DNA from: Moellerella sp963519845
Lineage (GTDB): Bacteria; Pseudomonadota; Gammaproteobacteria; Enterobacterales; Enterobacteriaceae
Length of the DNA: 64,000 nucleotides
Assembly (NCBI GenBank): GCA_963519845.1
Contig: CAUQNX010000009.1
Location: 62,001 to 126,000 of the forward strand
Direction of reading: 5' to 3'
Part shown: positions 24,848-34,187 of the stretch, in pieces
Position numbering within the stretch: the first letter of the stretch is position 1
Layout: every line of letters starts with the position of its first letter
Position numbers and translations under genes: made by a program
Notes under the pieces: generated by a model
What the model saw: only the letters and a program-made list of their open reading frames with translations
What the model was told of the DNA's origin: nothing
The model's database searches: none

Positions 24848-26574
24848 CGAATAGATTTTCCACTGGGTAAAATAGTCAGCGTGAGTTGATTGAATAGATG
24901 CACATCGGCATATAGATTAAAAAAGCGATTGAGCATTTCACCAAATAAGTGAATATCCCCCGAGCCATTAAAACCATTGCTATCCAAGGTCACTTCAATA
25001 TCAATACCGCGCATTAAAAAACCGCGTTCAAAGCGTTCGATCATCGATTGTTTGACTGAGATAATGGCGTCTAATTTACGATTATTAATATCATCATCTC
25101 GCCAATCATAGAGCGCCAGTGTGCCGCGTAACACTTCGGCATTGTCCATCATATTTAAGAAACTGGAGCCCAGATGACTCAACACGCGCCAGTGAAAACG
25201 ATCTTCTGCGGGCGGATAAACGGGCAGAGTGGGTTTACATAAATTTTGTACGCTGATCGGCACTTGTAATGTATGTTCAGCGCGATCGAGTAGGGTACTT
25301 TGCAGCGCTTTGCGGGGAAGTTGCCCGTTAGTACCGGTAATTTGCAGTGAGATAGTTTCCGTTTTGAGCTGCCTATCGGTTTCCCACGACTGCCCACCTA
25401 AGATCAACCAAGTATCATGCAAACCGGTTACGCCGCGTTTTACCCGAGTATGGTAATAACGTTCGGGGGCACTTCTGCGCAGCATACCGCCGCGATGACG
25501 AAAACTGGTAAAAGGCACATAGACAGATTCATCGGTGCGCTGCGAACCTTGTACCCCATCGACGGAATAAATTTCTGTATGACCATCTTGTACACGACGC
25601 GGACGGAGCAAATATTCGCTTTCTAATCCATTAATAATTAGCGGATCAGCCTCGACATTAAATAGATTAATCACAGGGACGCAATGTAAACGGATATTGT
25701 CTGCGGCTAATGTGAGATCCGCATCCCAAAGTGTATTGAGGACAATATCTAGCTCAAACCACAAAGCGCCTTCCGGAAAATTAACCAGCTCTAATCCATT
25801 AAGGTAAACAAACATAAATTTTTCACGGAAAGTGAAATATTCTAATAACAGTTGATAGCCACTGAATGCACTCTCGCCCTTAGGCCATAACTGATCTTCT
25901 TCGCTAAAACCACCGGGTGAAAAATAGGCGGGTAGCGGGATACGATCGACTGAACCTGGGATACGTAAATAGAGCTTAGAAACCTGTTTAGTTAAAGCCA
26001 AATGCAGGGCATTAGTGGTGGGGATATCGCCACTAAGATAAAAATCGAGTTTATGCAAATCGAGTTGTGACCAATCGATCAGCTCGCTACAACTAAAACG
26101 CAAGCGGATTACTGAGCGGCCATCGGGCTCAGTAGTGACATTGGCGTGAGAAAGGGTCAGCGGATTAAGGGTCAATTCACGAGTTGTTCGATAGCGACAG
26201 ACGGTATTCTTAGGGCCAATAGGCTGGGATAAAACTTCAAAATTGGCGGGAATAGTATCCACCATTTTCATTTTTTGGATATCCGGCGCCAACTCAACGA
26301 TCGATAAAGAAGGAATTGTGCGCAGATAATGGGGCCAGAGCAAACTGACTAAACCCTCAGTAAATTCAGGCAGGTCGTCATCAATTTTTTCGCGTAATCG
26401 CCCCATCGAAAAGGCAAAACCTTCAAATAGTCGTTCAACAAAGGGATCGGGCGTACCGGCTTTATCTAAATCCAGCATGGCAGCGCGATCCGGGTGAGCT
26501 TGGGCAAACTCTTTTGCAGCTTCGCGTAAATAGCGCATTTCAGCATCAAAATAGCGCAGCGTTAAATCTTCCAT
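24811..26574 (-). CDS. tssF: TssF, T6SS baseplate
   Basis: Large baseplate wedge subunit (ImpG/VasA family), 587 aa, the usual size. The N-terminus MEDLTLRYFDAEMRYLREAA and the block DPFVERLFEGFAFSMGRLREKIDDDLPE are characteristic. The C-terminus has the conserved RGIDIEVTLD...FGEMLNRFFNLYA region. It pairs with TssG and lies 29 nt after tssA. Confidence 0.95.
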   Translation of the reverse strand: MEDLTLRYFDAEMRYLREAAKEFAQAHPDRAAMLDLDKAGTPDPFVERLFEGFAFSMGRLREKIDDDLPEFTEGLVSLLWPHYLRTIPSLSIVELAPDIQKMKMVDTIPANFEVLSQPIGPKNTVCRYRTTRELTLNPLTLSHANVTTEPDGRSVIRLRFSCSELIDWSQLDLHKLDFYLSGDIPTTNALHLALTKQVSKLYLRIPGSVDRIPLPAYFSPGGFSEEDQLWPKGESAFSGYQLLLEYFTFREKFMFVYLNGLELVNFPEGALWFELDIVLNTLWDADLTLAADNIRLHCVPVINLFNVEADPLIINGLESEYLLRPRRVQDGHTEIYSVDGVQGSQRTDESVYVPFTSFRHRGGMLRRSAPERYYHTRVKRGVTGLHDTWLILGGQSWETDRQLKTETISLQITGTNGQLPRKALQSTLLDRAEHTLQVPISVQNLCKPTLPVYPPAEDRFHWRVLSHLGSSFLNMMDNAEVLRGTLALYDWRDDDINNRKLDAIISVKQSMIERFERGFLMRGIDIEVTLDSNGFNGSGDIHLFGEMLNRFFNLYADVHLFNQLTLTILPSGKSIRWTENHNQQLPR

Positions 26575-26603
26575 TGCAATATTACCTTACTAAGATGGCT
26601 AAA

Positions 26604-28235
26604 TTAGGCGTAGAGCACGACAGAGCGCACTGGGTCAAGATGGGTTAATTCAGCCAATAGCTGTTCCATTTGTTGCTGTAATTGGGTTTTATCAGCCGTA
26701 TTGCGTTGAGCTTTGCTTCTAAGTAGCTGAAGCTGGCGAGCTTTAATTTCAAATACATAATGAGGCTCCCAATCTTGCAGCGTTAAATCTTGTGCTGACT
26801 TATCCAATTCACGTAGCAGATAGAGTGCCATCTCATGGCGGCCAAACTGATCAGCAATACGCGCCATCAACAGGCGTAATAACCATTGTTGGCGCGGCGT
26901 TGAGGCTTCAGGACGATGTTGTAGCCAAGCGATGGCTTTCTCAATACCTTCGGTATCCGCTTGCGCTAGGGCTTCTTGCTCTAACAACAAAATATTATCA
27001 TCATCAGAGTGGCTGTTTGCTGGTTGCGACAAAGAGCCACCAAGGGGATCAGCACCTTCATCAAGCACATGTTGACGTATCCAACCGAGCGTCACTTCGT
27101 CAGCAAAGGGAGAGCCATCTTCCCAAGCGAGATTTTCTACGCCGGGCAGACGGGTTAAAAATTGTTGTAGATCTGATTTGATGATCGCCGCCCAACCATC
27201 CCAAGGCGATGATGATTTTGACAGCGCTTGATAGAGATACCATTGCACATCTAACCAAAAGTGATTAACGCCCTCGGTAAATATACGGTCGGCTTGCTCC
27301 AACAACTCACCCCAGTTCTGCTGCATATACAGGCGTTTAAGTTGTGCGCGGGCATCGGTACGAGGAGCAGTTAAGCGAGTACAGCCCTGATTATTTTGTG
27401 GCGGCAGCTGATGTAGCGTATCCCAGCGCACTGTTTTCATTAAGCGGTGACCCGCTAACCAACCGTCTGGCTGATCACGCAAATAGTTAGCGAGGGCTTT
27501 GGCTTGATCGAGCAGCTCTCGACCGGATTGAATGGGCGAAATAGACGCATTCAATCCAGATTGATGTGCGCTTGGTGCGCTATTTTTTGCACCGCGTGAG
27601 GATTCGCTGCGCATATTTTGCGGCACCAGCGTCGAGGGCCCGCCCGATTGCGCCAGACGTTTTTCCAGTCCGCTATACAGTGAGGTTAATGCGGGTCGTA
27701 GTGTTTCATCCCATTTATCAGTTTCGCTCTGAATAAACATCAGCAGGGCGATAATGCGCTCAAATTCTGCTTGTCCCACTTCGGGATAGAGGGACAAACT
27801 GTCCAGCACACGATTACCCGCCAACCATTCGATGGCCGATTTACGGCTATTTTTGCGTGACGGCAGTAACCCATCACCAAAACGCGCTAATAATCCGGCA
27901 AACAGTCCTAAGGCATCAGCAAAACCCGCTTCACCCTCTTTGTGTAATCGCGCCCAGATATAATAAGTGACTACTCGCACATCTTTGCAAACACCAGTCA
28001 GTAATTTCTCTGCGAGTTCACAGACTAACTCAGTATCAGAGCCGGATAACTTATTCACCTCTTCACGCATGCGCTCAAAGTCATCATCATAACTGGGATC
28101 TTCGCCCGTCGGTTGCTCAGGGGTGATCGGCAGTAGCCAACGTTCCCAAACAGTCATTTGCTGTGTTGCCAGCTGTTCTGCGCGCGCTTTGTCATCACCA
28201 AAACAGCTAAAACTTAAGGTATTGAGTAAATTCAT
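26604..28235 (-). CDS. tssA: TssA, T6SS sheath assembly protein
   Basis: 543 aa ImpA_N-domain protein of the VasJ type. It begins with a short helical stretch, then the ImpA_N domain (about 30-150, WERWLLPITPEQPTGEDPSYDDDFERM). A polar linker (about 200-235) and a C-terminal VasJ domain follow (EWEPHYVFEIKARQLQLLR-type, here DWEPHYVFEIKARQLQLL). TssA primes and coordinates growth of sheath and inner tube. The start shares one base with the tssM stop. Confidence 0.92.
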   Translation of the reverse strand: MNLLNTLSFSCFGDDKARAEQLATQQMTVWERWLLPITPEQPTGEDPSYDDDFERMREEVNKLSGSDTELVCELAEKLLTGVCKDVRVVTYYIWARLHKEGEAGFADALGLFAGLLARFGDGLLPSRKNSRKSAIEWLAGNRVLDSLSLYPEVGQAEFERIIALLMFIQSETDKWDETLRPALTSLYSGLEKRLAQSGGPSTLVPQNMRSESSRGAKNSAPSAHQSGLNASISPIQSGRELLDQAKALANYLRDQPDGWLAGHRLMKTVRWDTLHQLPPQNNQGCTRLTAPRTDARAQLKRLYMQQNWGELLEQADRIFTEGVNHFWLDVQWYLYQALSKSSSPWDGWAAIIKSDLQQFLTRLPGVENLAWEDGSPFADEVTLGWIRQHVLDEGADPLGGSLSQPANSHSDDDNILLLEQEALAQADTEGIEKAIAWLQHRPEASTPRQQWLLRLLMARIADQFGRHEMALYLLRELDKSAQDLTLQDWEPHYVFEIKARQLQLLRSKAQRNTADKTQLQQQMEQLLAELTHLDPVRSVVLYA

Positions 28236-31200
28236 TATTTATCCAAAAATATTTGGGTCGGAAGCACAAATCCCCGAAGTTTTAACAGTGCCATCGGGCC
28301 ATCACCCATTTCTGTGCGCAGAATATAATTGAGTGCTTGTCCTTGGGGGGTAAGCCAAGTCACGCGGAAGCTGCTGGTATTGCCAGCATAAGGGGTGATT
28401 TTTGCCGTACCCAGCAGACGAATAAAGCCCCAAGTGCCGGGATAATCACCGAGAATTCGAGTGCCTGTTTGTGTACTCAACCAACTTAAACTAGCGCCCG
28501 CAGCTACCGTATCGGCCGGCCACACAACTCGACGCCAATCCGCCAGCTGATTGTTATATTTCAGCGCCTGCTTATCGATAGTCAGTGTGGTTTGCATAAT
28601 GTCTTTCGAGGTTCCGGGGCGCAGCTCGAAATAGACTCGCGCTTCACCTTCGGCAAATACCACATCGCTTAGATGACCTAAGGTTTCGAGGGCAGTCAAA
28701 AATTCGGGATTAAAGTTTAACCCTTGTGCGTTAGTACTATCGGGCACCCAACGATTGCCCTCTTTACGCAATACCCCTTTTAAGCGGGTATCGAGGAAAC
28801 GTTGAATTCTGCCGCTATCCGCCTGTAGATATTGCGTCAGCAGCGGGAGAGAGACATCACTTTGGGTATTTTTAAACGGATAACGACCGCCAAAGGCTGT
28901 ATTCCAATCATTCACAATGGCGTTTTGCCACTGTACATTCAGGCTTTGCGCGGTGGGCATTAACAGCTGTTGCCATGCTTGTTCAAGGGGCTGAACTAAC
29001 AGGGTATCGCCCAGTCCATGCCACTCTTGCCCTAAGCTGGCGGCCACCAAACTGCCGTAATCACGGGTATCCGCTAAATCGACGGATTTGCCCTCAAAGA
29101 TACTTTGCGCCAAGGCCTGAGACATAGCTTGCGGGTCGGGTGCATTGACCACTTGCTGTAATTTCAAGCGCACACGAGTCACTCGGGTGAGGTAAGTGGT
29201 TAAACTCAGATTGTCACCGCTTTGACCCGCGCTGGTGTTAGATTCAATTAGCTCGAGTAACGGGCCAAAAGTCAGCTCTAAGGGGCCTTTAAAGTCAGCT
29301 TTCTGGCTGATCACCGGTTGCTGCTCTTTATTAAACATCTCTTTGGCGGAACTGACAAAAGAGTCGGCCAATTTATCTTGCGTACGACCTGTTTTTCCCT
29401 GATAAGCCAATGTATTCATTAAAGCAATCACTGGCGATTGGCGTGTATCACTCATAAGGGTGAGCTGGTCGATGGTATCCGACAGGCTATCTGTGTGACG
29501 CCATTGCAGGCTATTGAGGAAATTGAGCCAGCTGCCAGAAAAATCATTAAAATAGCGGGCGGTAAGACGCTCTTGTAACACCTCTGGGGAGATATCCGCA
29601 TCAATGGCGTTGCTATTGTCACTCAACACCCAGTCGATCTCTTCACGGCGATCGTTAACGGTTTTACGAATCGCTGGCTCAATCGACTCTTCCCACGCTT
29701 TGCGGGTAAAAATCCCCGACACAAATTCATCAGTCGTAAAGAGGGCGCTAACATCGGTGTCACCCACCATATCGTTAAGGCTCATATCGGCAAAGTTATG
29801 AGCGGCCTGCTGGAGGATTTTTTGGTACATCGCCGATTCGCCATTACGCTGCCCCATTTCCCGTATCAGAATAGTGCGCGTCTGGCCAATCAACGCATTA
29901 TTCGGCTTGATCGCCCATTCAGGATGGTGAGGCAATTGCTGGGCAAAGAAGGTCAATAACTCACTGCCAAGGGTCGCCCACTGGGCTTCGCTGACACCGG
30001 GTTGCTGCTGCCAATTCGCCAGAACCGCTGTGGCGAACTCCTTCGGTGCCATATGTTGGGGCTGACTCAACATCAAGTAAGCTTTGAGAATATCATAGGC
30101 GGGACGCGCCGCTGCGGCACGTTCGGGCGTATTCGGCGCCAGTTGCGCCAAGGCATCAAGAGGTTGTTCGAGCTGAGCGCGCGTCGTATCACGCAATAGC
30201 GGCAGCAGCGTTTTGCCATAAATCGGCCATAAGGTCTCTAGCAGTTGCGGATTGATATTTAAGCCAAAACGTAAATAGAGTGGCGTTGATGTATCCGCCC
30301 TATGCTGCAAACGCCCCAAGGTCTGTTGAAGGGTATATTGCGCATTGAGCCGGTCAATAACCGGTTGCTGCTTATCGGCGGCCAGTGCGGCTTGTGTACG
30401 GCTCTCATCAATCAGCTGGCGATTAGCAAAATAGGAGACCAGCAGTCCGCCACCCCAGATAACCAGCCCCGCAGCGAGAAGTTGCTGACTGAGCTTCTGC
30501 CCATTCCACCCTAATGCCTTGGGTTTAAGCCCCGCAGGCAGCTGATGTAACGAATCAAGCAGATCACCCCAACGGGCATCTCGCGTCCAAACATGGGATA
30601 AGCGAGTAGAGTTCGAGACGGAGGGCGTCGGCGTACTAAAGACCATTCCCGCCAGCGGCAAAGGGCGATGTCCACTCATCAGCGGTGAGAGCGCACCCAC
30701 CAGCTGCTTCTGGCCGCCATGGCGCATAAAACTGGCCAGCGAGAGCAAAAACAGATGCTGCGTATTGCGTAACAGCGCTTGCGTACCGCGCTCAATCAAG
30801 GACGGCAGCAGGGCACTAAAGCTCTGTGCTAATTCGGTTTCTGAGGCTTTGGGCTCAAACAAGTAACTGACGGCGGGGGCGTCATCGGCAGACAAGATTT
30901 TGCCTGATTGCACAGACCAGAGATAAACAGGTGCCGTCCAGCCCAGAGCGCGATAGAGGCTATGGAATTGGCGATTTAGACTGTCTAAAGTCGCGGCGGC
31001 AAAGCCGTTTAAAGGGGCGTTAAATACCCCCGGCGATAGCTCATCACTCACACCGTCAGTGACCCAAACAATGCCATCCAGCGGTCGCCGTCGACGCAGC
31101 TGTTTCAGGGTTTGCACTGTCTGGCTATCGATCTCTGAGCTCACTTCACCGGCCCAAATCAATAGCACGCCATGGGCTTCGAGCCAGAATTGGCTGGTGA

Positions 31201-31603
31201 GTTGAGGAATGGATTTTTCAACCGCAGAAGAAGAACCCGTAATTAATAGAATTGAGACTTTTTTACGCCAGAAATGGCCGTAGTTTGCCTGTAAGTTTTC
31301 ATTAATGTCGTTAATGACTGAAAAGCGTTCTATTTTATTTTCTTTCGCTGTGGATTTTTTTTCAGGTCGATATTGTTCATGAGCTTTACCTTGAGTCCAT
31401 CTTTTAAAAATAGGAACTGCAAGTATTGAAGATAGAACAAATATAGAGAGCGTTAGTAATGAAAACCATGCGGATTTTTCTTTAATATAATCAAATGATG
31501 TATAATTAAATAGAACCCAAATAATAATAGCACCTAAAAGGATAAATAAAATAAGTAATGATATTGATTTCACCCCACTAAATCTTTGTATTTTATTAAT
31601 CAT
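28235..31603 (-). CDS. tssM: TssM (IcmF/VasK), T6SS membrane complex
   Basis: Inner-membrane protein that spans the periplasm to TssJ, 1122 aa. Two N-terminal membrane helices (about 14-32 and 44-65) precede the cytoplasmic IcmF domain (SILLITGSSSAVEKSIPQL). It carries a degenerate P-loop region there, not GxxxxGKT, so ATP binding is doubtful. A further membrane helix near 380-395 leads to the long periplasmic IcmF-related and C-terminal beta domains. The first 100 or so codons are far more AT-rich than the rest, matching the genes upstream, so a recombination joint may lie near 31,200-31,400. It overlaps the preceding gene by 8 nt. Confidence 0.96.
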   Translation of the reverse strand: MINKIQRFSGVKSISLLILFILLGAIIIWVLFNYTSFDYIKEKSAWFSLLTLSIFVLSSILAVPIFKRWTQGKAHEQYRPEKKSTAKENKIERFSVINDINENLQANYGHFWRKKVSILLITGSSSAVEKSIPQLTSQFWLEAHGVLLIWAGEVSSEIDSQTVQTLKQLRRRRPLDGIVWVTDGVSDELSPGVFNAPLNGFAAATLDSLNRQFHSLYRALGWTAPVYLWSVQSGKILSADDAPAVSYLFEPKASETELAQSFSALLPSLIERGTQALLRNTQHLFLLSLASFMRHGGQKQLVGALSPLMSGHRPLPLAGMVFSTPTPSVSNSTRLSHVWTRDARWGDLLDSLHQLPAGLKPKALGWNGQKLSQQLLAAGLVIWGGGLLVSYFANRQLIDESRTQAALAADKQQPVIDRLNAQYTLQQTLGRLQHRADTSTPLYLRFGLNINPQLLETLWPIYGKTLLPLLRDTTRAQLEQPLDALAQLAPNTPERAAAARPAYDILKAYLMLSQPQHMAPKEFATAVLANWQQQPGVSEAQWATLGSELLTFFAQQLPHHPEWAIKPNNALIGQTRTILIREMGQRNGESAMYQKILQQAAHNFADMSLNDMVGDTDVSALFTTDEFVSGIFTRKAWEESIEPAIRKTVNDRREEIDWVLSDNSNAIDADISPEVLQERLTARYFNDFSGSWLNFLNSLQWRHTDSLSDTIDQLTLMSDTRQSPVIALMNTLAYQGKTGRTQDKLADSFVSSAKEMFNKEQQPVISQKADFKGPLELTFGPLLELIESNTSAGQSGDNLSLTTYLTRVTRVRLKLQQVVNAPDPQAMSQALAQSIFEGKSVDLADTRDYGSLVAASLGQEWHGLGDTLLVQPLEQAWQQLLMPTAQSLNVQWQNAIVNDWNTAFGGRYPFKNTQSDVSLPLLTQYLQADSGRIQRFLDTRLKGVLRKEGNRWVPDSTNAQGLNFNPEFLTALETLGHLSDVVFAEGEARVYFELRPGTSKDIMQTTLTIDKQALKYNNQLADWRRVVWPADTVAAGASLSWLSTQTGTRILGDYPGTWGFIRLLGTAKITPYAGNTSSFRVTWLTPQGQALNYILRTEMGDGPMALLKLRGFVLPTQIFLDK

Positions 31604-32696
31604 GCTTAATGTCTCTATTAATCAAGCAAATATAACCTGTTTGATTTTTATTGAAATTTATAAAAAGTTGATCTTGATTAGTCTTATATGAAAATTCAGT
31701 TATCATTGACATATAGGTTAAAAAAGAACGTTCACTAGGAGTAGAGTAAGATAAATCTAAAAAATTCATGGGGTTGTTTTTGGATAACGGAATTTTATGA
31801 TTTATCAATTCTATCATTAAATTATCTATATCATCTTGACGTTGGCCTGAAAGCCAAATGCTAGTTATCTTTCTTTGTTTTAGTTCGCTATATTCGAGAA
31901 AAGTATTTAAGTCATCTACGAAACTCTTAGAACTAAAAGTCATTATTCTAGGTATTTTCTGAACTTTATTTTCATCATTTATATTTTTGTTTTTATGACT
32001 TGAAAAAATTTGAGTAGAAATGAATTTACTGTGATTATCACTATTTTGTATTGAAATATATAAATGAAAATCATCACTAACATTATCAAACAAGGAAAAC
32101 AAAGAGTTGTTATCATTTATAACAGTAGGTAATATATTCCATTGATTATAAATAAGTTCATTTATATTTTTATCTTCGAACTGCAAATTTAAAAATATCT
32201 CTGAAAGATAAAAACGATATCCAGGATGAAGTTTTTCCAGCGATTCATCTATTTTCGAAAAAATCACATGATCAATAATATCTATATTATGTAAGTTTCG
32301 TATTTTATCTGGATACATGGGAATAAATTCTGGCTCTTTTAACAGTGCTTCTACGCCATCTTTATCTGGTGTGTAATTTACCTCACCCAAAGAGACGATT
32401 TTTTGTGCCGCCCATCTTTTCCATAACTCTTTGGTCTTTTCTTTTTCTTCTTCCCAATGGTTATAATTAATAATAGAAGAGTGATATCGGATAAACATGA
32501 ATATAAATACAATAAAAAAAATAAATGTAACAATCGGAATGGTTAAAATTAATAGATATTTTCTACGTTCTTCATCAAGTTTATAGCCAAATGAAAAAAT
32601 GAAAGCTATAGCAAGTGTGAATAATATAAATAGATATTTATATTTTGGTTTAGATCTCGTGTTTTTTTCAGGGATTTTAGGAATTGGCCAAATCAT
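31596..32696 (-). CDS. T6SS-cluster two-TM protein, unrecognised
   Basis: 366 aa. Two N-terminal membrane helices (about 20-38 and 47-69) are followed by a charged linker (HWEEEKEKTKELWKRWAAQK) and a polar alpha/beta cytoplasmic domain of about 270 residues ending in RDIKHD. I know no named family. It lies between PAAR and tssM, overlaps tssM by 8 nt and has very high AT content, unlike the T6SS core but like the effector genes beside it. Position suggests a component or accessory of the membrane complex or effector loading; an immunity or adaptor role is equally possible. Confidence 0.75.
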   Translation of the reverse strand: MIWPIPKIPEKNTRSKPKYKYLFILFTLAIAFIFSFGYKLDEERRKYLLILTIPIVTFIFFIVFIFMFIRYHSSIINYNHWEEEKEKTKELWKRWAAQKIVSLGEVNYTPDKDGVEALLKEPEFIPMYPDKIRNLHNIDIIDHVIFSKIDESLEKLHPGYRFYLSEIFLNLQFEDKNINELIYNQWNILPTVINDNNSLFSLFDNVSDDFHLYISIQNSDNHSKFISTQIFSSHKNKNINDENKVQKIPRIMTFSSKSFVDDLNTFLEYSELKQRKITSIWLSGQRQDDIDNLMIELINHKIPLSKNNPMNFLDLSYSTPSERSFLTYMSMITEFSYKTNQDQLFINFNKNQTGYICLINRDIKHD

Positions 32697-32725
32697 ATTG
32701 TATTTTTCCCTCGTGTTTAATTTAA

Positions 32726-32983
32726 CTAAATAGTAGCAGCACTGTTTTCAGAACTAATAACTCGACAACCACAGGCACATAAGCAATTGTTTATAACAAT
32801 TGCAATACCATTATCAAATGAATCGGGACTACCTTCAATTATTCGATTAGTACCATGTTTGGGACAAGAAATCGAATCACCTACTAGGGCTATATTTTTA
32901 TTATTAATATATAAAGTTGAAGACGCAGTTATGACATTACCGCCATGCGTTGTTTTATCGCCAAGACAAACTAAACCTTTCAT
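32726..32983 (-). CDS. PAAR-domain T6SS spike tip
   Basis: 85 aa, a single PAAR domain that sharpens the VgrG spike. It shows the conserved pattern: LVCLGDKTTHGGNVITASST at the start, a central VGDSISCPKHG, and IVINNCLCACGCRV near the end, with His and Cys placed for zinc binding at the tip. There is no toxin extension, so cargo must travel through VgrG or bind separately. It lies between the immunity genes and the two-TM protein. Confidence 0.93.
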   Translation of the reverse strand: MKGLVCLGDKTTHGGNVITASSTLYINNKNIALVGDSISCPKHGTNRIIEGSPDSFDNGIAIVINNCLCACGCRVISSENSAATI

Positions 32984-33045
32984 ATTTTTTCTCTTGAAAA
33001 TTATTTATCTAATGTGTTCAGGTATAAAATCATTATGGACGTTCT

Positions 33046-34140
33046 TTAAAAAGCATTAGGTCGATAGCGTAACGAATTAACAATTTTATCCCAGATTTCA
33101 ACCATCTGCTGTTGATTATAATGGCTGTTTTTATCTACATTATTCAGGCCAAAAGAGAGCCATGGTTTACTCTGTGTTGCAATGGATTCATTAGAAAATA
33201 AAACAAATTTATACAAAGGAAATTGGCCATTCATTCTATTACTTTCTTGTATTCCTGTAACCAACCATTCCTGAGAAGGTATTCCATTAATAGCTAGCTC
33301 ACCTTTTTTTATAGTCTGTTGATTCGATTCTTTGATTGCTAAGCTAACGTTAGCACTACGGCTAAGTAAGGTATCCCTAGAGCCAACCATCGTATTATCT
33401 GTTTCGACGCCAAAAATAAGCTCATCATTTTCATACGTCAAAGATACTTTTTCTTGGTGCTTACCGCCATCATCTTTAATAAAGCCATTTGGAATGCACA
33501 GCCCTTTTTCTGTTGGAATACTTTCATCCTTACGGCCACTTAAACGTGAGATTAAAGATTTCATAGCGGCTAACTTGGCTGATTTGTCATTCATTTTAGC
33601 TTCAGAAAAACCAGCATCAATATAGGTTTTTTTTCTGTCTATATATTTAGGGTCTGATAGATCTAATATTTCAGTAGTAATAGTAAAAGCCATCATATCA
33701 GTATAAACATGGGCTTCTAAAATACGACCAAGATCATCTTGCCCTGATATATTACGATCAAAAATAATCCCTTTTCCCTCTGGTAACTGAATTTGTTCTT
33801 TAATAAAGGGTGCATCTTTAAGATCGTTACCCGGTTTATTGATTTCATCGTTAAGCTCTTTTTCACGTAGCCTAATGCGTTGCTTAAATGCAGGTGGGTA
33901 AAGAAATTGGCTTTCGATCCTAAAATCATCGATAAAGATCATATTATTACTTTGATTATAGAATGATTGAGGTACATCGATAATATAACGGCCAATACAT
34001 TGAGGTTTAGTTTGTGAAAATAAAGTTGTTATCACGGCATTGTCCTTCTGGGATGATGCCGTAGCTTGTGTTACAGGGATGGAAAATATTATTCCCATAA
34101 TAACCAGTGACAATATGCGCAATGAGTGAGTATATTGCAT
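33046..34140 (-). CDS. Tli4-like T6SS immunity protein, second copy
   Basis: 364 aa with a cleavable signal peptide (MQYTHSLRILSLVIMGIIFS, cleavage near TQATA-SS), so it is periplasmic, where lipase effectors act. It has the Tli4 landmarks: KPQCIGRYIIDVP at the start of the mature protein, GLCIPNGFI in the middle, and a WDKIVNSLRYRPNAF C-terminus. It is a clear paralogue of the gene just upstream; the two share long conserved blocks and almost identical 3' ends (near 33,050 and 34,190). Presumed job: neutralise the Tle4-like lipase or a related one. Confidence 0.85.
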   Translation of the reverse strand: MQYTHSLRILSLVIMGIIFSIPVTQATASSQKDNAVITTLFSQTKPQCIGRYIIDVPQSFYNQSNNMIFIDDFRIESQFLYPPAFKQRIRLREKELNDEINKPGNDLKDAPFIKEQIQLPEGKGIIFDRNISGQDDLGRILEAHVYTDMMAFTITTEILDLSDPKYIDRKKTYIDAGFSEAKMNDKSAKLAAMKSLISRLSGRKDESIPTEKGLCIPNGFIKDDGGKHQEKVSLTYENDELIFGVETDNTMVGSRDTLLSRSANVSLAIKESNQQTIKKGELAINGIPSQEWLVTGIQESNRMNGQFPLYKFVLFSNESIATQSKPWLSFGLNNVDKNSHYNQQQMVEIWDKIVNSLRYRPNAF

Positions 34141-34187
34141 CGAAAAATTCCTTTTTCACTATCGGCTTAAATATACCAAATCGAATA

